A program made the translations under genes and the position numbers. A stretch of DNA of 48,788 nt from Candidatus Binataceae bacterium (GTDB lineage Bacteria; Desulfobacterota; Binatia; Binatales; Binataceae). The notes beneath the pieces are model-generated. The model worked only from the letters and a program-made list of their open reading frames with translations. It searched no databases and was not told where the DNA came from. The stretch is from assembly GCA_035508495.1 (NCBI GenBank), contig DATJMX010000058.1:1-48788 (forward strand). The letters run 5' to 3'. Shown one piece after another: positions 33,319 to 42,569 of this stretch. Position 1 is the stretch's first letter. The number at the start of each line of letters is the position of its first letter.

Positions 33319-34838
33319 AACTAGGTGAACTGCTCGAAGGCCTGGATGTGGGGCGGATCGTGGGGGGCACGGATGTGGAGATTTCGGGTCTTGCGTATGA
33401 CTCGCGAAAGGTTGGTCGCGGAGATCTGTTCTTCTCGACCGCGCGCGATCTGTCGCGTGCGCGGGCAAACGTAGAGGACGCATTCAGACGCGGGGCGTCG
33501 GCGGCGGTGGTGAGTGGATGGGATGAGGAAACCGCGCGCCCCGCGATGATCTTGGTGGAGTGCGAGCGGCCGCGCCTTCTGATGGGCGCGGTCGCCTCGC
33601 GCTTCTACAATGCGCCGAGCCGCCGCCTCGAGCTGGTGGGAGTAACCGGCACGGCGGGCAAAACGACGACCACTTATATCCTGGCTTCGATCTTGGAGGC
33701 CGCGGGCATGCCGGCCGGAATAATCGGCACGATCGGGATCTTCGCGCGCGGCAAGACGCTCTATCACGGCCTCACCACGCCCGAATCGATCGATTTCGAG
33801 TCCTCGCTCGCCGCGATGGAGCGCGAGGGAATCCGCCACGTCGCCGCCGAAGTCTCTTCGATGGGAATCGCAGGCGGGCGAGTCGAGGAACTTAATTTCC
33901 GCGCCTGTGGTTTCACCAACCTTGGCCGCGATCACTTGGATGATCACGGCACGATGGAAAACTACTTCCAGGCGAAGCTCCGGCTCTTCACCGAGATCCT
34001 GCCACGAAGCCTGAGCGCCGATCCGATCGCGGTCGTGCGCGGTGACGATCCCTACGGCAAGCGGATTCTAGCCGCAGTGAAGACGCACAAGGTGAGCTTC
34101 GGCCTCGATCGCGCGCTCGATGCACATCCCGAGAGTTACTCGGCCGGGCTCGACGGAATCCGCGCGACGATTTCTGTACTCGGCAAGAAAATCGAAATCA
34201 CCTCGCCGCTGGTCGGCGAGATCAATCTGCTCAATGTCCTCGGCGCCTCCGCTCTGTCGGTGGCCCTGGGCATCGAAACGGCGGCGGTGGCGGAAGGTGT
34301 GCGGCGATGCCCAGGGGCCCCCGGCAGAATGGAGGCTGTGCCGGCCACACCGGGTGTGACGGTGCTGGTCGATTACGCCCATAAGCCCGACGCGCTCGAA
34401 GCGGTGCTGAAGACGCTGCGCGGCCTCTGCAAAGGCCGTGTCATATGCGTCTTCGGATGCGGCGGCGATCGCGATCGGGGCAAGCGTCCGATTATGGGTG
34501 AGATCGCCGGCCGAATTGCTGACCTGCCCGTGCTCACCTCCGACAATCCGCGCACTGAAGATCCGCTGAGTATAATCGCGGAAGTCGAGCAGGGGTTGGT
34601 GGCGTCAAACTTGTCGCGGCTTGGCGATGCGCGCTCGGGGGAGCGCGGTTATCTCGTCGAGCCCGACCGCAGAAGCGCGATCCGCCTGGCTCTGGAAGCA
34701 GCCAGGCCGGGCGACGCGGTAATCGTGGCGGGGAAGGGGCATGAGGATTATCAGCTCGTCGGAAGCCGAGTACTCCAGTTCGACGATCGCACCGTCGTCC
34801 GAGAAGTTGCGGACGCGATGGCACGTAGGCAAATTTGA
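33315..34838 (+). CDS. murE: UDP-MurNAc-tripeptide synthetase (meso-DAP-adding)
   Basis: A 507-residue Mur ligase. The ATP site GTAGKTTTTYIL has Lys116, the central domain shows DYAHKPDALE, and the substrate motif is DNPR at residues 410-413. In characterised MurE enzymes DNPR accompanies meso-diaminopimelate, as opposed to DNPA for lysine, so this indicates DAP-type peptidoglycan. The GTG start at 33315 overlaps the ftsI stop. mraY follows only 25 bp later; the murF gene that usually lies between them is absent. Confidence 0.96.
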   Translation: MKLGELLEGLDVGRIVGGTDVEISGLAYDSRKVGRGDLFFSTARDLSRARANVEDAFRRGASAAVVSGWDEETARPAMILVECERPRLLMGAVASRFYNAPSRRLELVGVTGTAGKTTTTYILASILEAAGMPAGIIGTIGIFARGKTLYHGLTTPESIDFESSLAAMEREGIRHVAAEVSSMGIAGGRVEELNFRACGFTNLGRDHLDDHGTMENYFQAKLRLFTEILPRSLSADPIAVVRGDDPYGKRILAAVKTHKVSFGLDRALDAHPESYSAGLDGIRATISVLGKKIEITSPLVGEINLLNVLGASALSVALGIETAAVAEGVRRCPGAPGRMEAVPATPGVTVLVDYAHKPDALEAVLKTLRGLCKGRVICVFGCGGDRDRGKRPIMGEIAGRIADLPVLTSDNPRTEDPLSIIAEVEQGLVASNLSRLGDARSGERGYLVEPDRRSAIRLALEAARPGDAVIVAGKGHEDYQLVGSRVLQFDDRTVVREVADAMARRQI

Positions 34839-34863
34839 GAGCATCGCGCTCGGCGCGATCGTC

Positions 34864-35946
34864 ATGCTCTATCTTCTGCTCTATCCGCTGCACACCTTGC
34901 ACGTGGGACTCAACGTCCTGCGCTACGAGACCTTCCGCTCGGTGCTGGCGGGGCTGACATCGTTTGCGATGTCGCTCGTGCTCGGCCCGGTGCTGATCGA
35001 TCGCTTCCGCGCGATGCACATCGGGCAGACGATCCGCGAAGTCGTTCCCGCGGCGCATCAGAAGAAAGCCGGCACTCCGACGATGGGCGGATTGATGATC
35101 TGCGCGTCGGCGCTGTTCGCGACGCTGCTCCTCGCCAACATCACGAATCCTTATGTCTGGCTTGCGATCTTCGTTACCGTGAGTTTCGGTGCGATCGGGT
35201 TCGCCGACGACTATCTGAAGCTGACGCGCGGCAAGGGCAACGGGCTCAGCGAGCGCGTAAAGATGATCGCGACATTCTCGTGCGCGTTTATCGCGGCGAC
35301 CTGGCTCTTCTGGGGACTTGGTTTCGATACCCATCTGACGGTGCCGTTCCTCAAGAACGTCAATCCCAATCTGCACGTGTGGCTATACATCCCGTTCGCG
35401 ATGCTCGTCATCGTGGGATCGTCACACGCTGTCAACCTGACTGACGGACTCGACGGTCTGGCGATCGGCCCGGTGATGACAGTCGCATTCTGCTACCTGG
35501 TTTTTTCGTGGACCGCGGGCAACTTCAAGCTGGCCGCTTACCTGCAGATTCAGCACGTACCCGGCGCCGGTGAAATTTCGATTTTCTGCTCGGCGCTGAT
35601 CGCGGCGTCGCTCGGCTTCCTCTGGTTCAACGCGTATCCGGCCTCGATGATGATGGGCGACGTGGGCGCGCTGGCGCTCGGCGCCGCGCTCGGCATGGTC
35701 GCCGTGCTCGCCAAGCAGGAGCTGGCGCTCGTGATCGCGGGCGGTGTGTTCGTGCTCGAAACGGTATCGGTGCTGATCCAGCGCTACTACTTCAAATTCA
35801 CCGGCGGCAAGCGCTTCTTCAAGATGGCTCCCATTCATCATCACTTTGAACTCAGCGGATGGCCCGAGACCGTCGTAGTCGTGAGGTTCTGGATCATTTC
35901 GATCGTGTGCGGACTGGTCGCGCTCAGCACGCTCAAGATTCGATAG
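34864..35946 (+). CDS. mraY: Phospho-MurNAc-pentapeptide translocase
   Basis: A 360-residue integral membrane protein with about ten helices, the same length as E. coli MraY. It transfers phospho-MurNAc-pentapeptide to undecaprenyl phosphate to make lipid I. Signature segments are KKAGTPTMGG, FADDYLKL, NLTDGLDGLA, MMGDVGALALG and PIHHHFELSGWPE. ATG at 34864 matches the family start (MLYLLLYPLHTLHVGLNVL...). The open frame begins further upstream, but that part lies inside murE. The ribosome site is weak, suggesting translation coupled to murE. Confidence 0.96.
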   Translation: MLYLLLYPLHTLHVGLNVLRYETFRSVLAGLTSFAMSLVLGPVLIDRFRAMHIGQTIREVVPAAHQKKAGTPTMGGLMICASALFATLLLANITNPYVWLAIFVTVSFGAIGFADDYLKLTRGKGNGLSERVKMIATFSCAFIAATWLFWGLGFDTHLTVPFLKNVNPNLHVWLYIPFAMLVIVGSSHAVNLTDGLDGLAIGPVMTVAFCYLVFSWTAGNFKLAAYLQIQHVPGAGEISIFCSALIAASLGFLWFNAYPASMMMGDVGALALGAALGMVAVLAKQELALVIAGGVFVLETVSVLIQRYYFKFTGGKRFFKMAPIHHHFELSGWPETVVVVRFWIISIVCGLVALSTLKIR

Positions 35947-35955
35947 ATGGAATAG

Positions 35956-37278
35956 ATGGAACTGTCGGGAAAGCGCGTGATGATCGTGGGACTGGGCGTG
36001 AGCGGCCGCGACGCGGCGCGCTTCGTCGCAGCTCGCGGCGCTCATCTCGTGCTGACCGACAGCAACCCGAATCTCGATCGCGCGAATCTTCCCACCGGCG
36101 AAGTTCATCTCGGCGCCGAGAGCGATTCGTGGCTCGACGGCGTTGACCTCGTGATCGCCAGCCCCGGTGTGCCGCGCGATTCGAAGTTGCTCGCGGGCGC
36201 GGCGGCGCGCGGCATCTCCGTGATCGGCGAGATCGAGCTCGCGTGCCGTTTCATCAAGGCTCCGATCGCGGCGATCACCGGCACCAACGGCAAGAGTACC
36301 GTCACGGTAATGCTCGGCGAGATCATGAAGGCCGCGGGACGCCGCACGTTCGTCGGCGGCAACCTCGGCACGCCGCTCGTCGACGCGGTCGGCGCCGACT
36401 ACGGCGTCGTCGTGGCCGAGGTCTCGAGCTTCCAGCTCGAAACGGTCGACCGATTCCATCCGCGCGTCGCGATTCATCTGAACCTGACTGACGATCATTT
36501 CGATCGTTACGACGGACTCGAAGACTACGGCCGCGCCAAGGCGCGGATCTTCGAGAACCAGGATGCGCGCGACTTTGCGATCCTGAATCGCGACGATCCC
36601 AACGTCTTCAAGCTCGCGCGTGAGGTCCGCTCACACGTAGTCACGTTCGGAATGAGCAAGCCCGAGTTTCGCTCCGCCCTCTGGCCGGTCGAACGCGCGA
36701 TCGTCTTCGACTTCGGGAGCCATCACGGGCAGATAAATCTCGACGGCTTTCATTTGACCGGCCGCCACAATATCGCAAACGCGATGGCCGCCGCCGGCGC
36801 GGCCTTAGCGATGGGTGTCGAGCCGCACGTCATCGAACACGCGTTGTCGGAGTTCAAAGGCCTCGCGCATCGCATTCAACTCGTGCACGAGAAGAACGGC
36901 GTGCGCTGGATCGACGATTCCAAGGGCACCAATGTCGGCGCCGTCGTCGAAGCGCTCGACGCGACACCCGCGCCGATAATCCTGATCGCCGGCGGGGTAG
37001 ATAAGGGCGGGGATTATTCGCCGCTGCGCGCGCCCCTCGGCGAAAAAGTCAGGCTCGCGATTTTCAACGGCGCCGCGCGCGACAAGATGCGCGATGCGCT
37101 TGCAGGTGCGACCGAGATCGCGGTCGTGCCCACGCTCAAGGATGCCGTCAACCAAGCCGCGCGCGCGGCCCGCCCTGGTGACTCGGTGTTAATGTCGCCC
37201 GCATGTTCGAGCTTCGATCAGTTCAAGGACTACGCACATCGTGGCAAAGTATTTGAAGAACTGGTTCGCGCGCTTTGA
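35956..37278 (+). CDS. murD: UDP-MurNAc-L-alanine:D-glutamate ligase
   Basis: A 440-residue cytoplasmic Mur ligase. The ATP site is ITGTNGKSTVT with Lys113, and the C-terminal domain has WIDDSKGTNVGA and the ending CSSFDQFKDYAHRGKVFEELV, all typical. The ATG start is preceded by TAGATGGAATAGATGGAA: a 9-bp tandem duplication places a dead two-codon frame (ATG GAA TAG) between the mraY stop and the real start. The ftsW start lies 38 bp before the murD stop. Confidence 0.96.
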   Translation: MELSGKRVMIVGLGVSGRDAARFVAARGAHLVLTDSNPNLDRANLPTGEVHLGAESDSWLDGVDLVIASPGVPRDSKLLAGAAARGISVIGEIELACRFIKAPIAAITGTNGKSTVTVMLGEIMKAAGRRTFVGGNLGTPLVDAVGADYGVVVAEVSSFQLETVDRFHPRVAIHLNLTDDHFDRYDGLEDYGRAKARIFENQDARDFAILNRDDPNVFKLAREVRSHVVTFGMSKPEFRSALWPVERAIVFDFGSHHGQINLDGFHLTGRHNIANAMAAAGAALAMGVEPHVIEHALSEFKGLAHRIQLVHEKNGVRWIDDSKGTNVGAVVEALDATPAPIILIAGGVDKGGDYSPLRAPLGEKVRLAIFNGAARDKMRDALAGATEIAVVPTLKDAVNQAARAARPGDSVLMSPACSSFDQFKDYAHRGKVFEELVRAL

Positions 37279-38380
37279 GACCGTAGGCTCGCGCCGCCCC
37301 GATCCGTGGCTGTGGGTGCCGGCGGCGGCGCTCGTCATCCTCGGCCTCCTGATGGTGCTGAACACCACCTATTTCCTCGGTATCGAGAAAACCGGCGACA
37401 GTTTTCATTTCTTCAAACTTCAACTCGTGCACGTCGCAGCCGGGTTCGGCGTGCTGTTCGTGCTCTCGCAGTTCTCGGTTTATGGGCTGCGCAAGATCGT
37501 GATGCCGCTCGCGATTCTTTCGGCGGTGCTCCTTGTCTGCTTGTGGATTCCCGGACTCGGGCAGGTGCGCGGCGGCGCCCGCCGATGGTTCCATCTCGGG
37601 CCGATAGTGCTCGAGCCGTCGGAGTTCATCAAAATCGCGCTGGTCTTTTTCCTCGCCGAATATCTGAGCGGCCGCGGCGAGCGCATGAAAAGTTTCACCC
37701 GCGGCCCACTGCCCGTGTTCATCATCGTCGCGCCGATCGCGCTGCTGGTGCTGAAGCAGCCTGACTTCGGCAACACCGTGATGATCGCGCTGGTGCTGTT
37801 CGCGATGCTCTTCGCCGCAGGCGCAAGCCTCTTGCATCTCGGCATCGCCGGCAGCGGCGCACTCGCAGTGCTTGTCATGCAGGCGGTCTCAAAATCGTAT
37901 CGCATGAAGCGGCTCACCACCTTCATGGATCCGTGGCATACGGCGCGCGGCGCGGGGTTTCAGTTGACGCAATCGTTCATCGCACTGGGCGAGGGCGGCA
38001 AATGGGGCGTCGGCCTCGGCGCGGGACGGCAGAAGATGTTCTACCTGCCTGCGGCGCATACTGACTTTATGTTTGCCGTGATTGGCGAAGAGTTTGGCCT
38101 CGTCGGAACCGGCCTCGTGATCGGGCTCTTCCTGGTGATCATGTTCCGCGGAATGAAGATCGCGCACGACGAGCCCGATCCGTTCGCGAGCCTTCTCGCA
38201 GTTGGACTTACGGCGCTGCTTTCATTGCAGGCGTTGATCAATATGGCGGTCGTGATCGGCATGATCCCGACCAAGGGCCTGCCGCTTCCTTTTCTCAGCT
38301 ACGGCGGCACTGCAATCGTGATGGCGATGGCGGCGCTCGGCGCGTTGCTCGCGTTAGGAAGGCGGCCGGCAGTCAGATGA
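37241..38380 (+). CDS. ftsW: Septal peptidoglycan polymerase FtsW
   Basis: A 379-residue SEDS protein with about ten membrane helices. Diagnostic segments are VRGGARRWFHLGPIVLEPSE, FIKIALVFFLAEYLS, KQPDFGNT and PTKGLPLPFLSYGGTA. It polymerises lipid II at the septum with FtsI. The GTG start at 37241 overlaps murD by 38 bp; AAGGA at 37225-37229 lies 11 bases upstream. A slightly shorter start is possible but would remove part of a basic N-terminal segment. Its stop overlaps the murG start (ATGA). Confidence 0.95.
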   Translation: MAKYLKNWFARFETVGSRRPDPWLWVPAAALVILGLLMVLNTTYFLGIEKTGDSFHFFKLQLVHVAAGFGVLFVLSQFSVYGLRKIVMPLAILSAVLLVCLWIPGLGQVRGGARRWFHLGPIVLEPSEFIKIALVFFLAEYLSGRGERMKSFTRGPLPVFIIVAPIALLVLKQPDFGNTVMIALVLFAMLFAAGASLLHLGIAGSGALAVLVMQAVSKSYRMKRLTTFMDPWHTARGAGFQLTQSFIALGEGGKWGVGLGAGRQKMFYLPAAHTDFMFAVIGEEFGLVGTGLVIGLFLVIMFRGMKIAHDEPDPFASLLAVGLTALLSLQALINMAVVIGMIPTKGLPLPFLSYGGTAIVMAMAALGALLALGRRPAVR

Positions 38381-39459
38381 AGTTCATTATCGCGGGCGGC
38401 GGCACTGGCGGACATTTGTTCCCCGCCGTCGCGCTCGGCGAGGAAATCAAGCGCGAGCATCCCGACTCTGATGTGCTTTTCGTTGGCACGAGCTCAGGAA
38501 TGGAAGCCAGGTGGCTGCCGAAGAGCGGCTACCGCTTCGAACTGTTCGACGTTCACGGAATTCGCGGTCACGGAGCGACGGGACGTGTGCGCGCCGCGAT
38601 CGAGTTCGTGCGCGCGATCGGACTTGCACGCGCGCTGGTCGCGCGCGAGCGTCCCGACCTGATCGTCGGCGCGGGCGGGTACGCATCTGCACCCGTCGGC
38701 GTTGCGGCGATTCTGGCGCGAATTCCGCTGGTGCTAATGGAGCAAAACACGATTCCCGGACTGTCGAACAAAATCCTGTGGCGCTTCGCGAAAAAGATTT
38801 GCGTCGGCTTTCGCGAGACTGCCGCATATTTCAGCATCGGCAAGGTCGAGGTGACCGGAAACCCGGTTCGATTCGAGTATCGGTCAGGGCCTCGAACGAT
38901 GGACGATAAAACCCAAATCCTTGTTTTAGGCGGCTCTACCGGCGCGCATCGCCTGAATTTAGGCGTTGTTAACGCTTTCAAAATCTGTGCAAAAAGTGTT
39001 ATAAATCTGCACGTCGTCCATCAGACTGGGGAGGCGGATGAGGTGTTGGTGAGGCAGGGGTACAGCGATCTGCCGGTCAGGGCAGAGGTCGTCGCTTTTA
39101 TCGACGACATTCCAGCGGCGCTCGAACGCGCCGACCTGGTCATCGCTCGCGCTGGTGCGATGACCGTCACCGATATCGCGCTCTCGGCCCGCCCCGCGAT
39201 CTTCGTCCCGTATCCGTTTCACAAGGACATGCAGCAGCTGCACAACGCGCGCGTAATCGAGCGCCTGGGCGGCGCGACAATAGTCCTCGACGACGCTAAA
39301 CTAGCGGACAACCTCGCACGCGAAATCGGGACGATGCTGCAGGATCGCTCACATCTTGTTGAGATCGGCCAGAAAGCGCATCAGGGAGTTTACCCCGATG
39401 CGTCACGCCGTGTTGCGCGCGTTTGCTTCGACCTCGTGGGAATGGAGCAGGCGGCGTGA
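38377..39459 (+). CDS. murG: UDP-GlcNAc:lipid I GlcNAc transferase
   Basis: A 360-residue GT28 glycosyltransferase at the inner face of the membrane, adding GlcNAc to lipid I to give lipid II. The N-terminal G-loop is GGGTGGHLFPAVAL, the acceptor side shows GAGGYASAPVGVAA and LMEQNTIPGLSN, and the C-terminal donor-binding half has LVLGGSTGAHRLN and ARAGAMTVTDIA. The ATG start overlaps the ftsW stop by four bases and the stop overlaps the murC start (GTGA). Confidence 0.96.
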   Translation: MKFIIAGGGTGGHLFPAVALGEEIKREHPDSDVLFVGTSSGMEARWLPKSGYRFELFDVHGIRGHGATGRVRAAIEFVRAIGLARALVARERPDLIVGAGGYASAPVGVAAILARIPLVLMEQNTIPGLSNKILWRFAKKICVGFRETAAYFSIGKVEVTGNPVRFEYRSGPRTMDDKTQILVLGGSTGAHRLNLGVVNAFKICAKSVINLHVVHQTGEADEVLVRQGYSDLPVRAEVVAFIDDIPAALERADLVIARAGAMTVTDIALSARPAIFVPYPFHKDMQQLHNARVIERLGGATIVLDDAKLADNLAREIGTMLQDRSHLVEIGQKAHQGVYPDASRRVARVCFDLVGMEQAA

Positions 39460-40871
39460 ACGAGCTTCATCCCAACGGATTGCTGACGCGACAACGCCGC
39501 GTGCATTTCATCGGCATCGGCGGCGCCGGCATGAGCGGGATCGCCGAGCTATGCATCCGGCTCGGCATGCGCGTCAGCGGATGCGACATGAAAGAGAGCG
39601 CGACCACGGCGCGGCTCGCCTCGCTCGGCGCGACGATCGAGCAGGGGCATCATCCGGCGCATCTCGGCGAAGGTCTCGATGCGGTCGTGATCTCATCGGC
39701 GGTAAAATTTTCGAATCCTGAAGTAGTGCGCGCTCGCGAGCTTAAGGTTCCCGTCGTCGCTCGCGCCGAGATGCTCGGCGAGCTGCTGCGAATGGCGAAG
39801 CTTGGCGTCGCGGTCGCGGGAACGCATGGCAAGACGACGACGACCGGTCTCGTCGGCCTCATCATGGAAGAGGCGGGTATCGATCCGACCGTCGTGGTCG
39901 GCGGGAACATCCGCAACACCGGCAGCAACGTGCGCCTCGGGCATGGCGACTTCATGGTTGCCGAGGCCGACGAGAGCGACGCGTCGTTTCTGCTCCTGCT
40001 GCCGACGATCGCGATCGTCACGAATATCGATCCTGAGCATCTCGATCACTACGGCAACATGGATCGCGTGCGCGAGGCGTTTCTGAGTTTCATCAATCGC
40101 GTGCCGTTCTATGGCGTCGCTGTGCTCGGAATCGACAGCGTCAACGTGCGCGGACTGCTCGCGAACGTCCGTAAACCGATAGTCACCTACGGCGTCGCCC
40201 CCGATGCCGACCTGCGCGCCGAGCGAATCGTGATCGACGGCCTGTCGACGCGCTTTGACGTCATTCTGAAAGGCGAGCAACTTGGAACGGTGACGATTCC
40301 GATGCCAGGCGTGCACGTCGCGCTCAACTCGCTGGCTGCGATCGCGGTGGCGATGCAAATCGGGATCGACTTCGACACCGCGGCGAAAGCGCTCGGCAAG
40401 TTCGGCGGTATCGGACGGCGCATGGAGATCAAGGGCGAGGCGCGTGGAAGAATCGTGATCGACGACTACGCGCATCATCCGGCCGAGGTCCGCGCGACGC
40501 TGGCTGCTGTGCGAGCGGCGTTCCGCAGGCGCGTCGTGGCCGTATTTCAGCCGCATCGCTACACGCGGATGCGCGATTTGTTCGATGAATTCTTGACGGC
40601 GTTTGATGACGCCGACGTGCTTTTGCTGCTCGACATTTATTCCGCTGGCGAGGAGCCGATCGAAAATGTCTCGTCGCGCCGGCTGTACGAATCGATTCGC
40701 GCGCGCGGTCATATCGACGTTCATTATGTCGGCGCCGACGATCCCGCCGCGGCGGTCGCGCAGGCCTCGCGCGAGGGCGACGTGATCGCGACGCTCGGCG
40801 CAGGCGATATAAACAAGCTTGGACCCGCGATACTCGCGGCCTTGGGCGAGGAGGCGCATGAGCGGGCTTGA
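39456..40871 (+). CDS. murC: UDP-MurNAc:L-alanine ligase
   Basis: A 471-residue Mur ligase that adds the first stem residue, L-Ala. The Rossmann opening is HFIGIGGAGMSGIAEL, the ATP site GTHGKTTTT carries Lys126, and IDDYAHHPAEVRATL is typical of MurC. The GTG start at 39456 overlaps the murG stop by four bases, and its product MNELHPNGLLTRQRRVHFIG has the usual short N-terminus. murB begins 14 bp before the stop, so these steps are also coupled. Confidence 0.96.
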   Translation: MNELHPNGLLTRQRRVHFIGIGGAGMSGIAELCIRLGMRVSGCDMKESATTARLASLGATIEQGHHPAHLGEGLDAVVISSAVKFSNPEVVRARELKVPVVARAEMLGELLRMAKLGVAVAGTHGKTTTTGLVGLIMEEAGIDPTVVVGGNIRNTGSNVRLGHGDFMVAEADESDASFLLLLPTIAIVTNIDPEHLDHYGNMDRVREAFLSFINRVPFYGVAVLGIDSVNVRGLLANVRKPIVTYGVAPDADLRAERIVIDGLSTRFDVILKGEQLGTVTIPMPGVHVALNSLAAIAVAMQIGIDFDTAAKALGKFGGIGRRMEIKGEARGRIVIDDYAHHPAEVRATLAAVRAAFRRRVVAVFQPHRYTRMRDLFDEFLTAFDDADVLLLLDIYSAGEEPIENVSSRRLYESIRARGHIDVHYVGADDPAAAVAQASREGDVIATLGAGDINKLGPAILAALGEEAHERA

Positions 40872-41760
40872 GCAAAACCTGCGCGCGCGCTTCGGCGACC
40901 GCCTCAGGATCGGCGCGCCGCTCAGCGAGTGGACGTCGTTTCGCATCGGCGGCCCCGCCGACCTGTTCCTCGTTGTCGAGAGCGAGGACGAGTTGAGCGC
41001 CGCGAAAGCCGCGGCCTGGAGCGCCAATGCGCCCTGCTTTTGCCTCGGCGCGGGAACGAATCTGCTTATCAGCGATCGCGGGATGCGCGGGCTCGTCGTT
41101 CATCTCGGCGAGGGTCTCAGAAGGATCGTTATCGAGGGCAATCGAATTTACGCGGGTGCCGCGGCGCAGTTCGGCACGCTGGTGAAGGGCGCGGTCGAGA
41201 TGGGCCTTGAAGGGCTCGAGTTCGGCGAGGGAATCCCGGGCACGGTCGGCGGCGGCCTGGTCATGAATGCGGGTGCGTTCGGCGGCGAGATCGCGCGGGT
41301 CGTGACTCTCGTGCATGGCGTGACCGAAGCGGGCGAGCTGCGGGCGCTGACGAAGGACGAAGTGAAGTTCGCCTATCGGCGCACCGAGCTGCCGCAGAAC
41401 TTCGTGATTACGCGTGTCGACTTCGAGTTGCAGCCGGGCAATCGCGAGCATCTGCGCGCGCGCGTTGCCGATCTGCATGCCAGGCGCGAAGCGCGCCAGC
41501 CGCGCAACGTTCCCAATGCGGGCTCGATTTTCAAGAATCCGCCGGGGACGTTTGCGGGCAAATTGCTCGAAGGCGCGGGACTCAAGGGCACGCGCGTCGG
41601 CGACGCGGCGTTCTCGGACAAGCACGCCAATTTCATCGTCAATCTTGGAGAGGCGCGGGCCGCTGAGGTGCGGGCGCTGATCGAGATGGCGAGGAACAAA
41701 GTTAAGGAACAGAGCGGCGTCTGGCTCGAGCCAGAGGTCAAGCTCGTCGGCGACTGGTAG
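40858..41760 (+). CDS. murB: UDP-N-acetylenolpyruvoylglucosamine reductase
   Basis: A 300-residue FAD enzyme reducing enolpyruvyl-UDP-GlcNAc to UDP-MurNAc. FAD-binding segments are TSFRIGGPADLFLVV and GAGTNLLI; the substrate side has GIPGTVGGGLVMNAGAFGG, and the catalytic serine is in NAGSIFKNP and the acid in WLEPEVKLVG near the end. The length and GSIFKNP motif place it with the shorter type II enzymes (S. aureus-like). ATG at 40858 has GGCGAGGAGG upstream inside the murC end. Confidence 0.96.
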   Translation: MSGLEQNLRARFGDRLRIGAPLSEWTSFRIGGPADLFLVVESEDELSAAKAAAWSANAPCFCLGAGTNLLISDRGMRGLVVHLGEGLRRIVIEGNRIYAGAAAQFGTLVKGAVEMGLEGLEFGEGIPGTVGGGLVMNAGAFGGEIARVVTLVHGVTEAGELRALTKDEVKFAYRRTELPQNFVITRVDFELQPGNREHLRARVADLHARREARQPRNVPNAGSIFKNPPGTFAGKLLEGAGLKGTRVGDAAFSDKHANFIVNLGEARAAEVRALIEMARNKVKEQSGVWLEPEVKLVGDW

Positions 41761-41781
41761 CTGACGGTTTTCGGAGGCGGG

Positions 41782-42567
41782 GTGGCGAGGCGGAGTGGAG
41801 AAAAGACCGGATGGCATCCGCGCACGGCGGGGATGGTGATTTGCGCCTTCTTCGCGATGGGTGCGATGGCCGGCTTCAGCACGGCGGGGCACGCGATCAT
41901 CATGCGCGCCAACGATTCGCTTGCAGGCCTCACCGGCTCGATCGCCGACACGCTTGGACCCGCACGCGCTTCGCTCGAGGGCGGTTCCACTTCGGTTGCC
42001 GGATGGCTCGATCGTTCGACGTTCTTCAAAGACGCGATCCAGCAGGTGACGCATCGCGTGACCGTGCCTGAAATGGACCAGAGTGGCCCGCCTATCGCGA
42101 TCGTAAAACGCGGCGACGATTTTTATTCGCTCACCGACAACGGCGCGCTGCGCGGACCGATTGCGCTGCGCGAGCAAGGCGATCTGCCGATCGTGAGCGG
42201 CGTCGCTGACGATGCCACCGGCAACGATCTGCTCGAGGATGCCGCCGTGCTGGTGCGCGCCGAGACCACGCTCGCGCAGCTTATATCCGAGATGCGCGTG
42301 AACAACGACGGCACGGCGACGCTGTGTCTGGAACGCGCGCGCACCGAGCTCACGATCGATCTCAACGACGTTCCACACGAGCTCGATCGCGCGCAGCAGG
42401 TGATGAAGCGCCTTGACGGTCAGCAGCAACTGGTCGCGGCGCTCGATCTGACGACGCCAGGCGAAGCGGTGGTGCGGCTGCGCGGCGCGACCGTCGGAGT
42501 GAAAAAGGCGACCCCGAAAGTGACTGCGAGTTTATCGCGGACGCGTCCGAAAGTGAGGAGGCAGTAG
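41782..42567 (+). CDS. ftsQ: FtsQ/DivIB-like division protein, atypical
   Basis: A 261-residue bitopic protein at the ftsQ position, between murB and ftsA. A membrane helix at about 17-40 follows a basic N-terminus. A segment at about 104-140 (PPIAIVKRGDDFYSLTDNG, then LPIVSGV) resembles the FtsQ beta-domain, but the 60 residues between helix and beta-domain do not show a POTRA pattern. A basic tail ends the chain. FtsQ recruits FtsL/FtsB at the septum. The GTG start has GGAGGCGGG upstream. Identity rests on position and topology. Confidence 0.7.
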   Translation: MARRSGEKTGWHPRTAGMVICAFFAMGAMAGFSTAGHAIIMRANDSLAGLTGSIADTLGPARASLEGGSTSVAGWLDRSTFFKDAIQQVTHRVTVPEMDQSGPPIAIVKRGDDFYSLTDNGALRGPIALREQGDLPIVSGVADDATGNDLLEDAAVLVRAETTLAQLISEMRVNNDGTATLCLERARTELTIDLNDVPHELDRAQQVMKRLDGQQQLVAALDLTTPGEAVVRLRGATVGVKKATPKVTASLSRTRPKVRRQ

Positions 42568-42569
42568 CG

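Noticed and set aside
40429..42429. A 666-codon open frame on the minus strand across murC, murB and ftsQ
   Set aside because: It is antisense to well-supported Mur genes; high GC makes long open antisense frames common, and its translation is arginine/alanine-rich with no domain.
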